The notes: generated by a model from the sequence alone, not told the origin. DNA of 64,000 nt from Polaromonas sp. (GCF_030689685.1 NZ_JAUYEY010000031.1:62001-126000); one strand, 5' to 3'; positions 34,643-46,107 are shown, numbered from the stretch's first letter. Program-made: numbers and translations.

Positions 34643-37515
34643 GGAAGGCTCCTTTTTTCATCGCTGCCTGAAAGTGCAACCGGGCCGGCAGGTTGCGCCG
34701 GTGCGGTCAGGCGCGCCACCGACAGCAGCGCCACCATGGTGGCACCGACCACCGTCAAAAACACACCCAGGTCGAACAGTGCGGCGCTGGCCAGCGGCAC
34801 TTCGCCAACGAGCGGCCAGACCGGGTAGTCGTACGTGCTGGTCAGAAAAGGCGCATCAAAAAACCAACTGCCCATGCCGCTGGCACCGGCAATCAACAAG
34901 CCCCAGCCGACCCAGGGCTGAAAGTCGGTGGACATGCGCTGGCCCACAAAAGCCTGGCCATTGGCCACAAACTGGAGCAGCAGGCCAATGGCCAGCACCA
35001 GACCGGCAATAAAACCGCCGCCTGGCAAATTGTGGCCGCGCAAAAACAGATACACCGCCACGATGGCCGTCAGCGGCAGCAGCAGCCGACTGATTAATGC
35101 CAGCATCAGCGGGTGGCTGTCTGACGGATTCGCGGGCATTGTTTGGCGGTGCGTAGGCTGCCAGTCGGCCAGCAGCGCATGAATCACCAGCGCGGCAATA
35201 CCCATGACCGTAATTTCACCCAGGGTGTCGAAGCCGCGGTAGTCCACGATGATGACGTTTACCGCATTGGCACCGCCGCCTTGCGCCAGCGTGGTTTGCA
35301 GAAAAAAGGGTGAAATTGAATCGAACGGACGCCCCAACACCATCCAGGCCAGGGCCGCTATACCGGCACCCGCAGTCAACGCGATGACGGCATCGCGGCT
35401 GCGGCGCAGGCGGCTGTCGTTGGCAGTGTCTTGCGACACCTCGGGCAGCCAATGCAGAGCCAGCATCATGAGCATGATGGTGACCACCTCGACCAGCAAC
35501 TGCGTCAGCGCCAGATCAGGTGCCGAAAAATGCACAAAAGCCAGGCTGACCACCAGCCCAACCGCACCCAACAACAGCAGCGCTAACAGCCGCTGGCGGT
35601 GGAAGATCACGCAAGCAGCGCTGGCAGCCATGCCGATGGCCCAAATAGCAACAAAGGCAAAACTGGCCGGCGGTGAGCTTTGCGTCGGGCCGGCCTGGCT
35701 TGCGCCCTGCAAAAACGGTAGCGCACCCGCCAGCGTGGCCATGAGCACCAGCAGCAGCAAATAATTTTGCAGGCTACCGGTTTGCAATGTTGCAGACAGC
35801 CGCGTCGCCTGGCCGGTGACCCGGCCTAGTGCTGTCGTGAACAATTCGCGGCCGCCGGTGTTGGGCACGGCGGGTACCTTGTCAAGCCGGTGCAGGTTGA
35901 CCCGGCGCTGCAGCCCAAAGTAAATCGCTGTGCCCAGCGCCAGCGCCAACGCACTCATCAGCAGCGGCAGGTTGAACCCATGCCATAGCGCCAAGGTGTA
36001 ATCGGGCAAGCCGCCGACGTTGGGCCCCAGCAAGGCAGCCTTTGCCGCCACGGCCAGCAAAGGCCCTATGACCCAGGCCGGCATCAGCCCAACAACCAGA
36101 CACAAGAGCACCAAAAATTCGACCGGCACCCGCATGAAACGGGGTGGCTCGTGGGGCACACGGGGCAGACCCGAAGGTTTACCATTGAAAAACACGTCAT
36201 GTATGAAACGCAGGCTGTAGGCAACACTCAGGGCTGCGGCCAGCGTCGCTCCGGTGGGCAGCAACCATTCCAGCGCCAGATAGCTCTGCTTGGTAATGGT
36301 CTCCGCAAAAAACATTTCCTTGCTCAAAAAACCATTGAGCAGCGGTACGCCTGCCATGGCCGCAGCAGCCACCATGGCCAGCGCGCCGGTAATCGGCATG
36401 TATTTCCAGAGGCCGCTCAGCTGCCGCATGTCGCGCGAGCCGGTTTCGTGCTCAATAATGCCTGCCGCCATGAAGAGCGAGGCCTTGAACGTCGCATGGT
36501 TCAGGATGTGGAACACGCCCGCCACCACCGCCAGCGGCTCGTCCAGGCCAAACAGCAAGGTGATCAGTCCCAGGTGGCTGATGGTTGAGTAAGCCAGCAA
36601 ACTCTTAAGGTCGTGTTTAAACAGCGCCATGTAAGCACCGAACAGCAGGGTAGTCAGACCGGTCAGCGACACGATCCAGAACCAGGGCTCTGAGCTGCCC
36701 AGCGCCGGGTACAGCCGCGCCAGCAAAAACACGCCGGCCTTGACCATGGTGGCCGAATGCAGATAGGCCGATACCGGCGTTGGCGCCGCCATGGCGTGGG
36801 GCAGCCAGAAATGAAACGGAAACTGCGCACTTTTGGTAAAGCAGCCCAGCAGAACCAGTACCAGCGCCACCTCATAGAGCGCATGCTGGCGGATGATGTC
36901 GCCGGATGCCAGCACACGGTCCAGGTCGGTGCTGCCGACGATCTGGCCGATCAGCAGTGCCCCAGCCAGCAGGCACAAGCCGCCAGCCCCTGTGACTGAC
37001 AGCGCCATGCGAGCACCTTCCCGCGCATCCTTGCCCTTGTGCGGGTCGGCGTGCCAAAAGCCGATCAGCAGAAACGAAGACAGACTGGTCAGCTCCCAAA
37101 ACACCACCAGCAAAATCAGGTTGTCGGCCAACACCACGCCCAGCATGGCACCCATGAACAGCATGAAGAACATGAAAAAACGGGCGGGCGGATCCTTGCG
37201 GTCCAGGTAATAGGCGGCATACAGCACCACCAGGCTACCGATGCCCAGCACCAGCAGTGCAAACATCCAGGCCAGACCATCCATCCGGAACCCCAGCCGC
37301 AGGCCCAGCGCAGGCAGCCACTCTACCGACCACCGGATGACCTCGCCTGCAAAAACCGCCGGTGCCAGCATGGCCAACCCGGCGCAGCCCGCCAGCGCGG
37401 CCAGGCCAGCCAGCCAGGCTGCCAGACCCGGCCGGTTGTTGCGCACCCCCGCCAACACCAGTGCGGCCAGCCATGGCAGCACGGCCAGCCATGGCAGAAG
37501 GTCGCTACCGGTCAT
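34639..37515 (-). CDS. Na+/H+ antiporter fused subunit A/B (Mrp/Mnh/Pha family)
   Basis: 958-aa fusion of MrpA (NuoL-like, N-terminal ~750 aa) and MrpB (C-terminal ~200 aa). The NuoL-type core shows [42 protein letters not shown] (about residues 225-267). The A extension carries [22 protein letters not shown], and the MrpB part contains [19 protein letters not shown] (about 830-850). A separate mnhB gene is absent, consistent with the fusion. Overlaps the exchanger gene and subunit C by 4 bp. The complex exchanges Na+ (or K+) for H+ across the inner membrane. Confidence 0.94.
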   Translation of the reverse strand: MTGSDLLPWLAVLPWLAALVLAGVRNNRPGLAAWLAGLAALAGCAGLAMLAPAVFAGEVIRWSVEWLPALGLRLGFRMDGLAWMFALLVLGIGSLVVLYAAYYLDRKDPPARFFMFFMLFMGAMLGVVLADNLILLVVFWELTSLSSFLLIGFWHADPHKGKDAREGARMALSVTGAGGLCLLAGALLIGQIVGSTDLDRVLASGDIIRQHALYEVALVLVLLGCFTKSAQFPFHFWLPHAMAAPTPVSAYLHSATMVKAGVFLLARLYPALGSSEPWFWIVSLTGLTTLLFGAYMALFKHDLKSLLAYSTISHLGLITLLFGLDEPLAVVAGVFHILNHATFKASLFMAAGIIEHETGSRDMRQLSGLWKYMPITGALAMVAAAAMAGVPLLNGFLSKEMFFAETITKQSYLALEWLLPTGATLAAALSVAYSLRFIHDVFFNGKPSGLPRVPHEPPRFMRVPVEFLVLLCLVVGLMPAWVIGPLLAVAAKAALLGPNVGGLPDYTLALWHGFNLPLLMSALALALGTAIYFGLQRRVNLHRLDKVPAVPNTGGRELFTTALGRVTGQATRLSATLQTGSLQNYLLLLVLMATLAGALPFLQGASQAGPTQSSPPASFAFVAIWAIGMAASAACVIFHRQRLLALLLLGAVGLVVSLAFVHFSAPDLALTQLLVEVVTIMLMMLALHWLPEVSQDTANDSRLRRSRDAVIALTAGAGIAALAWMVLGRPFDSISPFFLQTTLAQGGGANAVNVIIVDYRGFDTLGEITVMGIAALVIHALLADWQPTHRQTMPANPSDSHPLMLALISRLLLPLTAIVAVYLFLRGHNLPGGGFIAGLVLAIGLLLQFVANGQAFVGQRMSTDFQPWVGWGLLIAGASGMGSWFFDAPFLTSTYDYPVWPLVGEVPLASAALFDLGVFLTVVGATMVALLSVARLTAPAQPAGPVALSGSDEKRSLP

Positions 37516-38600
37516 GCTGATTTGTCGGGCGATCCGCCGCGCCTGAGCAGCACCACGATCAGGGTAACGACTGTGATGGGAATCACGAAACTCATCATGG
37601 CGATCGAAAACGCGCCAAGTGCAGCGTGTTGCTGGGTGGCCAGAAGCAGGTAAGCCACGTAAGCGACGTAATACGCCAGAAAAACGCCAGCTTCCCAGCG
37701 CGCAATTTCTCGCCCAGTCATAAATATAGGCAGACAGGCCAACGCCACAGCCAGCATGACCCAGATGTCAAAAGCCAGCAGTGATGGCGCCATCACCACC
37801 CCCATATCGCCTGAGACGAGGCCTGACAAACCCAGGCAGCCCAGGATGTTGAAGGTATTGCTGCCCACCACGTTGCCAACAGCAATATCACGCTCGCCTT
37901 TGATGGCTGCGGTAATGGATGTCGCCACTTCCGGCATGGAGGTGCCCGCCGCAACAATGGTCAGCCCGATGACCAGATCACTCACGCCCAATGCCTTTGC
38001 AAAAATGATGGACGCGTCAACCAGCCATTCGGAGCCCAGTACCAGAAAGCCCAGGCCAGCAATGATCAGCATGATCTGCACGGGCAGCTTTGCGTCCCAG
38101 CTACCCGCGCCGGCAGGCTTGATTTCTGCCGCGTATTCGTCCTTGGCCGCCTTGGTTTCTTTGCGCGACTGCACAATCAGGAACACGGTGTAGGCGATCA
38201 GCAGCGAAAACAGGAACGCGCCATCCCAAAAGCTCAGGTTGCCATCGAGCGTCAGGGCCAGCAACAGCAGCGAAGCCCCGATCATGATGGGCACCTCTTG
38301 CCGGATCAACTGAATGTTGACCACCAGCGGAACAATCAGCGCTGACACGCCCAGGATAAACAGCACATTGAAAATATTGCTGCCGACCACATTGCCAATC
38401 GCAATATCCGAATTGCCGTCCAGCACGGCGCCCACCGAGACCGCCACCTCGGGTGCGCTGGTGCCGAAGGCCACGATGGTCAGACCAACCACCAGTGGCG
38501 AAATGCCGAAAGACAGCGCCAGCTTGGAGGCACCCCGCACCAGCAGTTCAGCACCAACGATCAGGCCAATCAGGCCACCAATAAACATCAGGATAGTCAT
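37512..38600 (-). CDS. Calcium/sodium antiporter (CaCA family, YrbG-like)
   Basis: Inner-membrane exchanger of 362 aa built as an inverted duplication. The two alpha-repeats are plain: [30 protein letters not shown] (about residues 47-77) and [30 protein letters not shown] (about 230-260). First gene of the Mrp run, with a 4-bp overlap into subunit A/B, so co-translated with it. Such linkage suggests Ca2+ export driven by the Na+ gradient the Mrp complex helps maintain (inference). Confidence 0.92.
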   Translation of the reverse strand: MTILMFIGGLIGLIVGAELLVRGASKLALSFGISPLVVGLTIVAFGTSAPEVAVSVGAVLDGNSDIAIGNVVGSNIFNVLFILGVSALIVPLVVNIQLIRQEVPIMIGASLLLLALTLDGNLSFWDGAFLFSLLIAYTVFLIVQSRKETKAAKDEYAAEIKPAGAGSWDAKLPVQIMLIIAGLGFLVLGSEWLVDASIIFAKALGVSDLVIGLTIVAAGTSMPEVATSITAAIKGERDIAVGNVVGSNTFNILGCLGLSGLVSGDMGVVMAPSLLAFDIWVMLAVALACLPIFMTGREIARWEAGVFLAYYVAYVAYLLLATQQHAALGAFSIAMMSFVIPITVVTLIVVLLRRGGSPDKSA

Positions 38601-38650
38601 GTCAGGTCCGCGTGAATTTACAGTCAGATCAGGTCGCTAGCGACGAAAGT

Positions 38651-39253
38651 TTAATGGACGGGACGCTGAGCATGAGACATCAGTCGATCAGTCAGCGCAA
38701 TCGCCAGTGCACTCAACAAAAACACGGTGTGAATGATGGTTTGCCACATCAGCACCTTCACGTCGTAATTAGCGGCATTGATAAAAGTCTTGAGCAAATG
38801 GATCGAGCTGATGCCAATAATGGCCGTGGCCAGCTTGACCTTGAGCACAGAGGCATTGACGTGACTCAACCACTCCGGCTGGTCAGGATGATCCTCAAGG
38901 TTCATCCGGCTGACAAAGGTTTCGTAACCGCCCACAATCACCATGATCAGCAGGTTAGAAATCATCACCACGTCGATCAGGGCTAACACCACCAACATGA
39001 TGATAGTTTCATTGAGAGCTGTGATTTGAACGTCCGACTTATAGCCGATGCTGCTGATAAGTGCTTGTAGTGAAGCCTGATTGCCGAAAACAGCTTCCAG
39101 GAGATGCACCAATTCCACCCAAAAGTGAAACACATACACAGCCTGCGCCAAAATCAGGCCCAGATAAAGTGGTAGCTGAAGCCAGCGGCTAGAGAAAATG
39201 AGGCCGGAAGCTCGGCGAAGGGGAAAAGACCTGGGGGGTTTGGGTTCTGACAT
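38651..39253 (-). CDS. YqhA family membrane protein
   Basis: 200-aa protein of the UPF0114/YqhA type with three or four hydrophobic helices. Conserved blocks: LIFSSRWLQLPLYLGLILAQ near the N-terminus, DVVMISNLLIMVIVGGYETFVSRM (about residues 95-118) and LKVKLATAIIGISSIHLLKTFI. Start ATG 39253 (MSEPKPPRSF) preferred over the track start. Function not established for the family. Lies 50 bp upstream of the exchanger-Mrp operon on the same strand and could be co-transcribed. Confidence 0.88.
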   Translation of the reverse strand: MSEPKPPRSFPLRRASGLIFSSRWLQLPLYLGLILAQAVYVFHFWVELVHLLEAVFGNQASLQALISSIGYKSDVQITALNETIIMLVVLALIDVVMISNLLIMVIVGGYETFVSRMNLEDHPDQPEWLSHVNASVLKVKLATAIIGISSIHLLKTFINAANYDVKVLMWQTIIHTVFLLSALAIALTDRLMSHAQRPVH

Positions 39254-39410
39254 GGGGTGGAGTAGATGAAAATTAGGCGCATTGTAGGCGGCGCTGTCCA
39301 GCTTGCCCAAGTTGGGTTTAAATCTGTAAGCTTGGCGCCAGTCAGTGCACTGTAAGTGCGTAAGATGACATTAGCACGCATTGCACTACAAACCGAGGAG
39401 ACAAGTCATC

Positions 39411-41408
39411 ATGAGCGCGCCTTTATCCGCTATCGAATCCACACTGGTCGAAAACCGGGTGTTCTTCCCAGACCCGGCAGGGGTCAAAAGCGCTCGTATC
39501 TCCGGCATGGACGCCTACCACGCGCTGTGCGCAGAAGCTGAAAAGGATTTTGAAGGCTTCTGGGCCCGTCTGGCGCGTGAAAATTTAAGCTGGAAAAAAC
39601 CTTTTACCCAGACGCTGGACGAGTCCAACGTTCCGTTTTACAAATGGTTTGCCGACGGCGAGCTCAACGCCTCGTACAACTGCCTGGACCGGCACCTCGG
39701 CACCGCCACCGAGAACAAAAAAGCCATCATTTTCGAGAGTGACGATGGCAAGGTGACCAACGTCACCTACAAAGAGCTGCACGCCAGAGTGTGCCAGTTT
39801 GCCAACGCGCTCAAGGCCATGGGCATCAAAAAGGGCGACCGCGTCATCATCTACATGCCGATGACGGTGGAGGGGGTGGTGGCCATGCAGGCCTGTGCCC
39901 GCATCGGCGCCACGCATTCGGTGGTGTTTGGCGGCTTTTCCGCCAAAAGCCTGCAAGAGCGTATCCAGGACGCTGGTGCGGTCGCGGTCATCACCGCCAA
40001 CTACCAGTTGCGCGGCGGCAAGGAGCTGCCGCTCAAGGCCATCGTCGATGAAGGCATCGCGATGGGCGGCTGCGAATCCATCAAGAATGTGGTGGTATAC
40101 CAGCGCACGGCCACCGCCTGCAACATGGTTGCCGGGCGCGACAGCCTGATGCATGAGGTCACGGCGAAGCAGCCGGCGACCTGCGAGCCCGAGTTTGTAG
40201 GTGCCGAACATCCGCTGTTCATCCTCTATACCTCTGGTTCGACCGGCAAGCCCAAGGGTGTCCAGCACAGCACTGGCGGCTATTTGCTCTGGGCTAAGCT
40301 GACGATGGACTGGACCTTCGACATCAAGCCGTCCGATGTGTTCTGGTGTACCGCCGACATCGGTTGGATCACCGGCCACACCTATGTGGCTTATGGCCCG
40401 CTGGCGGCGGGTGCCACCCAGGTCATCTTTGAAGGCATCCCGACCTACCCGAACGCCGGCCGCTTCTGGCAAATGATCGACAAACACAAGGTCAGCATTT
40501 TCTACACCGCGCCCACTGCCATTCGTTCGCTGATCAAGGCCGCCGAGGGCGACGAAAAAATCCATCCGGCGCGCTCAGACCTGAGCAGCCTGCGCATACT
40601 TGGCACCGTGGGTGAACCCATCAACCCCGAGGCCTGGATGTGGTACTACAAAAACGTCGGCGGCGAGCGCTGCCCGGTGGTCGACACCTTCTGGCAGACC
40701 GAGACCGGCGGCCACATGATCACGCCGCTGCCCGGCGCCACGCCGTTGGTGCCCGGAAGCTGCACTTTGCCGCTGCCCGGCATCATGGCGGCGATTGTTG
40801 ACGAGGTGGGCAAGGACGTGCCCAACGGCTCCGGCGGCATGCTGGTGGTCAAGCGGCCCTGGCCCTCGATGATTCGCACCATCTGGAACGACCCTGAGCG
40901 CTTCAAGAAGAGTTATTTCCCCGAAGAGATGGGCGGCACGTTTTACCTGGCCGGCGACGGCGCGGTGCGCAGCCTTGATCGCGGTTACTTCCGCATCACC
41001 GGCCGCATCGACGATGTGCTCAATGTGTCCGGCCACCGCATGGGGACCATGGAGATCGAGTCCGCGCTGGTCTCGCATTCGGCACTGGTGGCCGAGGCCG
41101 CCGTGGTGGGCCGTCCCGACGACTTGACTGGCGAGGCAATCGTGGCCTTTGTGGTGCTCAAGCGTTCGCGCCCAACCGGCGACGAAGCCAAGGCGATTGC
41201 CAAAGAGCTGCGCGACTGGGTCGGCAAGGAAATCGGCCCTATCGCCAAGCCGAAAGACATTCGTTTCGGCGACAACCTGCCCAAGACCCGCAGCGGAAAA
41301 ATCATGCGCCGCCTGCTGCGCGGCATCGCCAAAGGCGAAGCCATCACCCAGGACACCTCGACCTTAGAGAATCCAGCCATCCTCGATCAACTGTCGGAGA
41401 ACCTGTAG
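39411..41408 (+). CDS. acs: Acetyl-CoA synthetase (AMP-forming)
   Basis: Activates acetate to acetyl-CoA through acetyl-AMP. 665 aa from ATG 39411, preceded by GAGGAG at 39395. Contains the adenylation motif [15 protein letters not shown] (about residues 274-288), [13 protein letters not shown], the hinge [12 protein letters not shown], and the [14 protein letters not shown] motif whose Lys is regulated by acetylation in characterised enzymes. Works with aceA (54 kb) for growth on acetate. Ends at a strong bidirectional terminator. Confidence 0.96.
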   Translation: MSAPLSAIESTLVENRVFFPDPAGVKSARISGMDAYHALCAEAEKDFEGFWARLARENLSWKKPFTQTLDESNVPFYKWFADGELNASYNCLDRHLGTATENKKAIIFESDDGKVTNVTYKELHARVCQFANALKAMGIKKGDRVIIYMPMTVEGVVAMQACARIGATHSVVFGGFSAKSLQERIQDAGAVAVITANYQLRGGKELPLKAIVDEGIAMGGCESIKNVVVYQRTATACNMVAGRDSLMHEVTAKQPATCEPEFVGAEHPLFILYTSGSTGKPKGVQHSTGGYLLWAKLTMDWTFDIKPSDVFWCTADIGWITGHTYVAYGPLAAGATQVIFEGIPTYPNAGRFWQMIDKHKVSIFYTAPTAIRSLIKAAEGDEKIHPARSDLSSLRILGTVGEPINPEAWMWYYKNVGGERCPVVDTFWQTETGGHMITPLPGATPLVPGSCTLPLPGIMAAIVDEVGKDVPNGSGGMLVVKRPWPSMIRTIWNDPERFKKSYFPEEMGGTFYLAGDGAVRSLDRGYFRITGRIDDVLNVSGHRMGTMEIESALVSHSALVAEAAVVGRPDDLTGEAIVAFVVLKRSRPTGDEAKAIAKELRDWVGKEIGPIAKPKDIRFGDNLPKTRSGKIMRRLLRGIAKGEAITQDTSTLENPAILDQLSENL

Positions 41409-41438
41409 TTTCGGTGCTTGCGTCATTCAGGCGTCATG

Positions 41439-41470
41439 AAAAAAGCCCGCTGAAGAGCGGGCTTTTTTTT
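41439..41470 (+). terminator. Bidirectional rho-independent terminator (acs / cytochrome c)
   Basis: AAAAAAGCCCGC-TGAAGA-GCGGGCTTTTTT, a perfect 12-bp stem with A and T tracts on both sides. It serves the convergent acs and cytochrome genes. Confidence 0.92.
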
Positions 41471-41486
41471 CGCTGGCGAGCCCGGC

Positions 41487-41801
41487 TTACTTTTGCGTCA
41501 TCACCCAGGCGGCGAGCTTCTTGGCTTCAGCATCGTTGACCTGTGCGTTGGCAGGCATGGGCACAGGACCCCAGACGCCTGAGCCGCCTTTGATGATTTT
41601 TCCGGCCAGTTTGTCTACCGCGTCTTTTTGTCCGGCGTATTTGGCGGCTATGTCTTTGAACGACGGACCGACCAGCTTGGTCGCTACCGCATGGCAGGCC
41701 ATGCAATTTTTGGCCGTGGCCAGTTGCAGGTCGGCCAGTGCCGGGGAGGAAGCCACCACACCGGCAGCCAGGGTAGCAATCGCCAAAAATACACGTTTCA
41801 T
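41487..41801 (-). CDS. Periplasmic monohaem cytochrome c (c551/c552 type)
   Basis: 104-aa small electron carrier. Signal peptide MKRVFLAIATLAAGVVASSPALA, then one CxxCH site (CMACH, Cys34 region) and a candidate axial Met in GPVPMPAN. The start at ATG 41801 is chosen because the signal peptide begins there. Likely donor to a terminal oxidase or nitrite reductase (inference); no partner genes nearby. Confidence 0.92.
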   Translation of the reverse strand: MKRVFLAIATLAAGVVASSPALADLQLATAKNCMACHAVATKLVGPSFKDIAAKYAGQKDAVDKLAGKIIKGGSGVWGPVPMPANAQVNDAEAKKLAAWVMTQK

Positions 41802-41918
41802 CGTAAACCTCGTGGGAAGAGTTTTAAATTTGGATTGGGGTACAGTCAGGAAACGCAATTGTAGTGATGTGGGTTGACCTTGCTTACAAAAGGTTTCCAC
41901 GGATTTGAGGGATCATCC

Positions 41919-42158
41919 ATGTTTTTCCTGTTCATAGGCGTCATTGGCCTCCTGCTGAAGTATCTGGAAATCGGTCCTGTGGGCACGCTGGACTGGTGGA
42001 TGGTCTTGGCCCCGTTTGGCCTGGCCGTGATCTGGTGGTGGTGGGCGGACGCCAGCGGCTACACCAAAAAGAAGGAAATGGAAAAAATGGACAAGCGCAA
42101 GCAGGAGCGTATCGACAAGCAGCGTGATGCGATGGGGATGCTCAAAAAAAGGAAATAA
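41919..42158 (+). CDS. Small Trp-rich membrane protein
   Basis: 79 aa. Two hydrophobic segments with LDWWMVLAPFGLAVIWWWWAD (about residues 24-44), then a highly charged helix KKKEMEKMDKRKQERIDKQRD. Matches the TIGR04438-like family of small Trp-rich proteins common in Burkholderiales; function unknown. ATG 41919 follows GAGGGATC. Divergent from the cytochrome gene. Confidence 0.8.
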   Translation: MFFLFIGVIGLLLKYLEIGPVGTLDWWMVLAPFGLAVIWWWWADASGYTKKKEMEKMDKRKQERIDKQRDAMGMLKKRK

Positions 42159-42164
42159 ATAGAG

Positions 42165-42250
42165 CCCCCACGTTCGCTCACTGCGTGTAGCTCTCTGCCC
42201 CCCCCCGAGGGGGCGCTGCGCCTGCGGGCCGGCAAAGCCGGACCCGCAGC
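42165..42250 (+). repeat. GC-rich intergenic repeat, CCCCCACG...GTGTAG...CCCCCCGAGGGGGC type, copy 1
   Basis: GCCCCCACGTTCGCTCACTGCGTGTAGC, then CCCCCCCGAGGGGGCGC, followed by a strong hairpin CTGCGGG...CCCGCAG. Related copies at 49855 and 49938. Each lies just after a gene. Confidence 0.65.
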
Positions 42251-42289
42251 CCCTGCTTGAATAAGAGCCGCTCGCTACACTCCGGCAAG

Positions 42290-42326
42290 AAAAAAGCCCC
42301 CGCAGATGTTCTGCAGGGGCTTTTTT
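42290..42326 (-). terminator. Bidirectional rho-independent terminator (ilvD)
   Basis: AAAAAAGCCCC and GGGGCTTTTTT arms with inner GCAGA/TCTGC pairs. It ends the minus-strand ilvD transcript and probably also the plus-strand small-gene transcript. Confidence 0.85.
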
Positions 42327-42348
42327 GATGGCGAGCGCGTTGCCGGGA

Positions 42349-44058
42349 TTAGTAGTCGTCGAGCACTGCGCCCTTGCTGGCGCTGGAGGCGTTGAAGGCG
42401 AACTTGGCCTGTACGCCGCGCATGTAGCGCGGCAGCGGCGCTTTCCAGCCGACCTTGCGTTGGGCCAGTTCGGCATCGGCTATGTTCAGTTGCAGCAGCA
42501 GTTGTTTCGCGTCGATGGTGATCGAATCGCCTTCCTTGATGAAGGCGATGTTGCCGCCGGCTGCGGCTTCGGGAGCTACGTGGCCGACCACCATGCCCCA
42601 GGTGCCGCCAGAAAAGCGGCCATCGGTGATCAGGCCGACGCTTTCGCCCAGGCCAGCACCGATCAGCGCACCGGTGGGTGCCAGCATCTCGGGCATGCCG
42701 GGGCCGCCCTTGGGGCCGAGGTAACGCAGCACCATCACATCACCCGCGACAATCTTGCCGGCCAGGATGGCCTTGAGCGCCGACTGCTCGTCGTCAAACA
42801 CGCGCGCTGGTCCCGTCATTACCGGGTTTTTCAAGCCGGTGATTTTGGCGACACAGCCTTCCGGCGACAGATTGCCTTTGAGAATCGCCAGATGGCCTTG
42901 TGCGTACATCGGCTTGTCAATCGGACGGATCACGTCCTGGTCGGCACGCGGTGCATCCGGCACATCCTTGAGCACCTCGGCAATGGTCTGCCCGCTGATG
43001 GTCAGGCAGTCGCCGTGCAGCAGGCCGGCCGCCAGCAGTGTCTTCATGACCTGCGGGATGCCGCCAGCCTTGTGCAGGTCCACCGCCAGGTATTTGCCGC
43101 TGGGTTTGAGGTCGCACAGCACCGGCGTCTTGACACGCACACGCTCGAAGTCGTCAATCGTCCAGTCCACCTCGGCCGCATGGGCGATGGCCAGGAAGTG
43201 CAGCACCGCGTTGGTCGAGCCGCCGGTGGCCATGATGACGGCCACCGCGTTTTCAATGGCCTTCTTGGTCACGATGTCGCGCGGCTTGATGTTCTTTTTG
43301 ATGGCCTCGACCAGCACCTTCGCCGACTCCTTCGCCGAGTTGGCCTTTTCGTCGTGCGGATTCGCCATGGTGGACGAGTAGGGCAGGGAAATACCCAGTG
43401 CTTCGAACGAGGAGGACATGGTGTTGGCGGTGTACATGCCGCCGCAGCTACCGGTGCCGGGAACCGCGCGGCGCTCGATCTGCAGCAGGTCCTCGTCGCT
43501 CATGCGGCCAGCGGCGTGTTCACCCACGGCCTCGAACACACTCACGATGTTCAGGTCCTGGCCCTTGTAGCGGCCGGGCAGAATGGTGCCGCCATAAACA
43601 TAGATGGCAGGCACATTGGCGCGCAGCATGCCCATCAGGCCGCCCGGCATGTTTTTGTCGCAGCCGCCTATGACCAGCACGCCGTCCATCCACTGGCCCT
43701 GCACGCAGGTCTCGATGCAGTCGGAGATCACTTCGCGGCTGACCAGCGAATACTTCATGCCTTCGGTGCCCATGGCCATACCATCGGAAATAGTGGGGGT
43801 GCCGAAAACCTGCGCCTTGCCGCCGGCTTCCTCAATGCCGGCAATCGCTGCGTCCGCGAGTTTTTGCAGACCGCTGTTGCAGGGGGTGATGGTGCTGTGC
43901 CCGTTGGCCACGCCGACCATGGGTTTCTTGAAGTCGCCGGCCTCGTAGCCCATGGCGTAGTACATCGAGCGGTTCGGCGCGCGCGCGGTGCCTTCGGTGA
44001 TATTTTTACTGCGGCGGTTGATCGCGTCGCCGTCACCGTCTTTGTCCTGCTGGTTCAT
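42349..44058 (-). CDS. ilvD: Dihydroxy-acid dehydratase
   Basis: Iron-sulfur enzyme of branched-chain amino acid synthesis. The start at 44058 ([23 protein letters not shown]) gives 569 aa, the normal length; the longer track ORF runs into the LysR region without homology. Cluster-binding Cys are in [15 protein letters not shown] and [14 protein letters not shown] (about residue 205). The C-terminal [26 protein letters not shown] is intact. Divergent from a LysR regulator gene 101 bp away. Confidence 0.95.
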   Translation of the reverse strand: MNQQDKDGDGDAINRRSKNITEGTARAPNRSMYYAMGYEAGDFKKPMVGVANGHSTITPCNSGLQKLADAAIAGIEEAGGKAQVFGTPTISDGMAMGTEGMKYSLVSREVISDCIETCVQGQWMDGVLVIGGCDKNMPGGLMGMLRANVPAIYVYGGTILPGRYKGQDLNIVSVFEAVGEHAAGRMSDEDLLQIERRAVPGTGSCGGMYTANTMSSSFEALGISLPYSSTMANPHDEKANSAKESAKVLVEAIKKNIKPRDIVTKKAIENAVAVIMATGGSTNAVLHFLAIAHAAEVDWTIDDFERVRVKTPVLCDLKPSGKYLAVDLHKAGGIPQVMKTLLAAGLLHGDCLTISGQTIAEVLKDVPDAPRADQDVIRPIDKPMYAQGHLAILKGNLSPEGCVAKITGLKNPVMTGPARVFDDEQSALKAILAGKIVAGDVMVLRYLGPKGGPGMPEMLAPTGALIGAGLGESVGLITDGRFSGGTWGMVVGHVAPEAAAGGNIAFIKEGDSITIDAKQLLLQLNIADAELAQRKVGWKAPLPRYMRGVQAKFAFNASSASKGAVLDDY

Positions 44059-44125
44059 GGGGGTCTCTTCTTTGTAGTGGGGAGTCGAAGGGCAAAGTAT
44101 GCCCCGCCTTGTTTTGCGCTTCCAA

Positions 44126-44153
44126 TATATTCTTGAGCTTCTATTAATATGTA
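44126..44153. promoter_or_regulatory. AT-rich dyad in the ilvD/lysR intergenic region
   Basis: ATATATTCTTGAGCTTCTAT followed by TAATATG has dyad-like ends (ATAT...AATAT) around a T-N11-A type core, as expected for a LysR regulator autoregulating a divergent promoter. Weak by eye. Confidence 0.35.
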
Positions 44154-44159
44154 GCGCAT

Positions 44160-45074
44160 ATGGGTAACCCGAGTATTGAACTGCGACTCTGGCGCCAGTT
44201 TGCCGCTGTGGCCGAAGACCTGCACTTCGGCCGCGCCGCAGCGCGCCTGCACATGACGCAGCCGCCGTTGACCCAGGCGATTGCGCACCTGGAAACGCTG
44301 CTGGGCGTGCGCCTGTTCGAGCGCACCAAACGCAGCGTGCAGATGACAGCAGCAGGCGAGGCACTGCTGCCGCTGGTGCTGGACCTGCTGGCGCGGGCGC
44401 AGGCGCTGCCCGAGCAGGCCAGGGCTGCCGACGCCGGTGAGCTCGGGCGGCTGCGGCTGGCTTTTGTATCGACCGCCGGGTTTTCGCTGCTGCCCGAATG
44501 GGTGCGGGTTTTTCGCGAGCGCAACCCCTTGGTCCAGCTTGAGCTGCTGGAGGCGACCGGCGACATGCAACTGCAGGCCTTCGAGCGCCACGACATCGAT
44601 GCCGGCGTGGTCCTGCATTCGCCGGGCTTTGCGCCGCCCGGCCTGCACAGCCGTCTTGTAGCGCGGGAACCGCTGGTACTTGCAATGAGTGAGCACCATC
44701 CGCTTGCAGCGCGGCCGGCGCTCGCGCTCGATCAGGTGCTGGTGCATCCGCTGGTAATTTTTCCGCGCCGCATCCTGCCTTCGCTGTACGACGCGATCTT
44801 CGGCATGTACCACGCCGCTGCGCAGTCGCCGCAGGTGGCGCAGGAAGCGATCCAGATGCAGACCATCGTCAACCTGGTGTCGGCCGGCCTGGGCGTGGCC
44901 TGGGTTCCCGATAGCGTGCGACAGTTCCAGCGGCCCGGTGTGGTTTACCGCAGCGTGGCGGGCAAGAAGGGTCGCCAAGTGCCGGTGTGTGAAACCAGCC
45001 TGGTCTGGCCCGAGGGGGAGGCCCCTGCCTGTGTGACGCGTTTCATTGACTGCGCGCCAGTATTGCCACGCTGA
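44160..45074 (+). CDS. LysR family transcriptional regulator
   Basis: 304-aa regulator. N-terminal winged helix-turn-helix [40 protein letters not shown] (about residues 5-45), then a two-lobe effector domain starting [29 protein letters not shown]. Divergently transcribed from ilvD, the common layout for regulating a neighbour, but the target is not proven. Related to BenM/CatM-like members by general form only. Confidence 0.93.
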   Translation: MGNPSIELRLWRQFAAVAEDLHFGRAAARLHMTQPPLTQAIAHLETLLGVRLFERTKRSVQMTAAGEALLPLVLDLLARAQALPEQARAADAGELGRLRLAFVSTAGFSLLPEWVRVFRERNPLVQLELLEATGDMQLQAFERHDIDAGVVLHSPGFAPPGLHSRLVAREPLVLAMSEHHPLAARPALALDQVLVHPLVIFPRRILPSLYDAIFGMYHAAAQSPQVAQEAIQMQTIVNLVSAGLGVAWVPDSVRQFQRPGVVYRSVAGKKGRQVPVCETSLVWPEGEAPACVTRFIDCAPVLPR

Positions 45075-45111
45075 AGGCGGCCCGACTGTGGCCGCTGGCA
45101 CAATAAGCCTC

Positions 45112-45918
45112 ATGCTGATTCACCCCACCATCGACCCCGTTGCCCTTCAGTTGGGTCCGCTGGCCATTCACTGGTACGGCCTGACCTACCTTGCCGCCTT
45201 CGGCCTGTTCCTGTTTCTGGGCCTGCGCCGCCTGCGCCACGAGCCCTATGCGTCGATGACCGGGCTTGCCGCCTGGAGCCGCAAGGACATCGAGGACATC
45301 CTGTTCCTGGGCGTGATTGGCGTGGTGCTGGGCGGGCGTATTGGTTATTGCCTGTTTTACAAGCCCGGCTACTACCTGGCCAACCCGCTGGAGATTTTGT
45401 ACGTCTGGCAGGGTGGCATGAGTTTCCACGGCGGCATGCTGGGCGTGCTGGTCTCGCAGATCTGGTTTGCGCGCACGCGGCAAAAACCCTGGCTGCAGGT
45501 GATGGACTTCATCGCGCCCTGCGTGCCGACGGGGCTGGCGGCCGGGCGTGTCGGCAACTTTATCAACGGTGAGTTGTGGGGTCGCCTGAGCAGCCCCGAC
45601 TTGCCCTGGGGCATGGTGTTCAAGAACAGTGGCACGCTGGCGCCGCGCCACCCCTCGCAGGTCTACCAGTTTTTGCTGGAGGGCCTGTTGCTGTTCGTGC
45701 TGCTCTGGCTGTACGCGCGCAAGCCGCGCAAAACCGGACAGGTGTCGGCGGCCTTTTTGGTCGGTTACGGCGTGTTCCGTTTCATCGCCGAATTTTTCCG
45801 CGAGCCGGATGACTTCCTCGGCGTGCTGGCGTTGGGCATGAGCATGGGGCAGTGGTTGTGTCTGCCCATGATCGCGGCCGGTGTCTGGCTCTGGTTATGG
45901 GCCGAAAAACGGCCTTAG
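45112..45918 (+). CDS. lgt: Prolipoprotein diacylglyceryl transferase
   Basis: Membrane enzyme transferring diacylglycerol to lipobox cysteines, the first step of lipoprotein maturation. 268 aa from ATG 45112 ([24 protein letters not shown]). The signature [14 protein letters not shown] (about residues 144-157) and [12 protein letters not shown] are present; about seven hydrophobic segments. 37 bp after the LysR gene. Essential in most Gram-negatives. Confidence 0.95.
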   Translation: MLIHPTIDPVALQLGPLAIHWYGLTYLAAFGLFLFLGLRRLRHEPYASMTGLAAWSRKDIEDILFLGVIGVVLGGRIGYCLFYKPGYYLANPLEILYVWQGGMSFHGGMLGVLVSQIWFARTRQKPWLQVMDFIAPCVPTGLAAGRVGNFINGELWGRLSSPDLPWGMVFKNSGTLAPRHPSQVYQFLLEGLLLFVLLWLYARKPRKTGQVSAAFLVGYGVFRFIAEFFREPDDFLGVLALGMSMGQWLCLPMIAAGVWLWLWAEKRP

Positions 45919-45934
45919 CCCATGCCAAATATGC

Positions 45935-46104
45935 CTAGGAGCCTGGGCGGCAGAAGGAACGTCGGCTGCAAAGCGGCCGCGACGGTCCTATTTTTCACCG
46001 GCTTTTTGCCCCATAGCTACGGCTATGGCGCTGCAAACCCGGCAAAAACTGTCCTCGCCGGGGCCACTTTTCGCTTCGACGCCTTCTGCCGCCCAGGCTC
46101 CTAG
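45935..46104 (+). repeat. 170-bp palindromic repeat element, copy 2
   Basis: Same orientation as copy 1 and close to identical over most of its length. Perfect 23-bp terminal inverted repeats CTAGGAGCCTGGGCGGCAGA.. / ..TCTGCCGCCCAGGCTCCTAG. Internal arms are diverged complements, so the RNA would fold into one long hairpin. 16 bp after lgt. Confidence 0.88.
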
Positions 46105-46107
46105 TTT

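Noticed and set aside
42325-44136. 603-aa plus-strand ORF opposite ilvD
   Set aside because: Shadow frame; ilvD is unambiguous on the other strand.
42349-44685. 778-aa ORF covering ilvD with a long N-terminal extension
   Set aside because: The first about 209 residues have no homology pattern, are antisense to the LysR gene, and the normal ilvD start lies at 44058.
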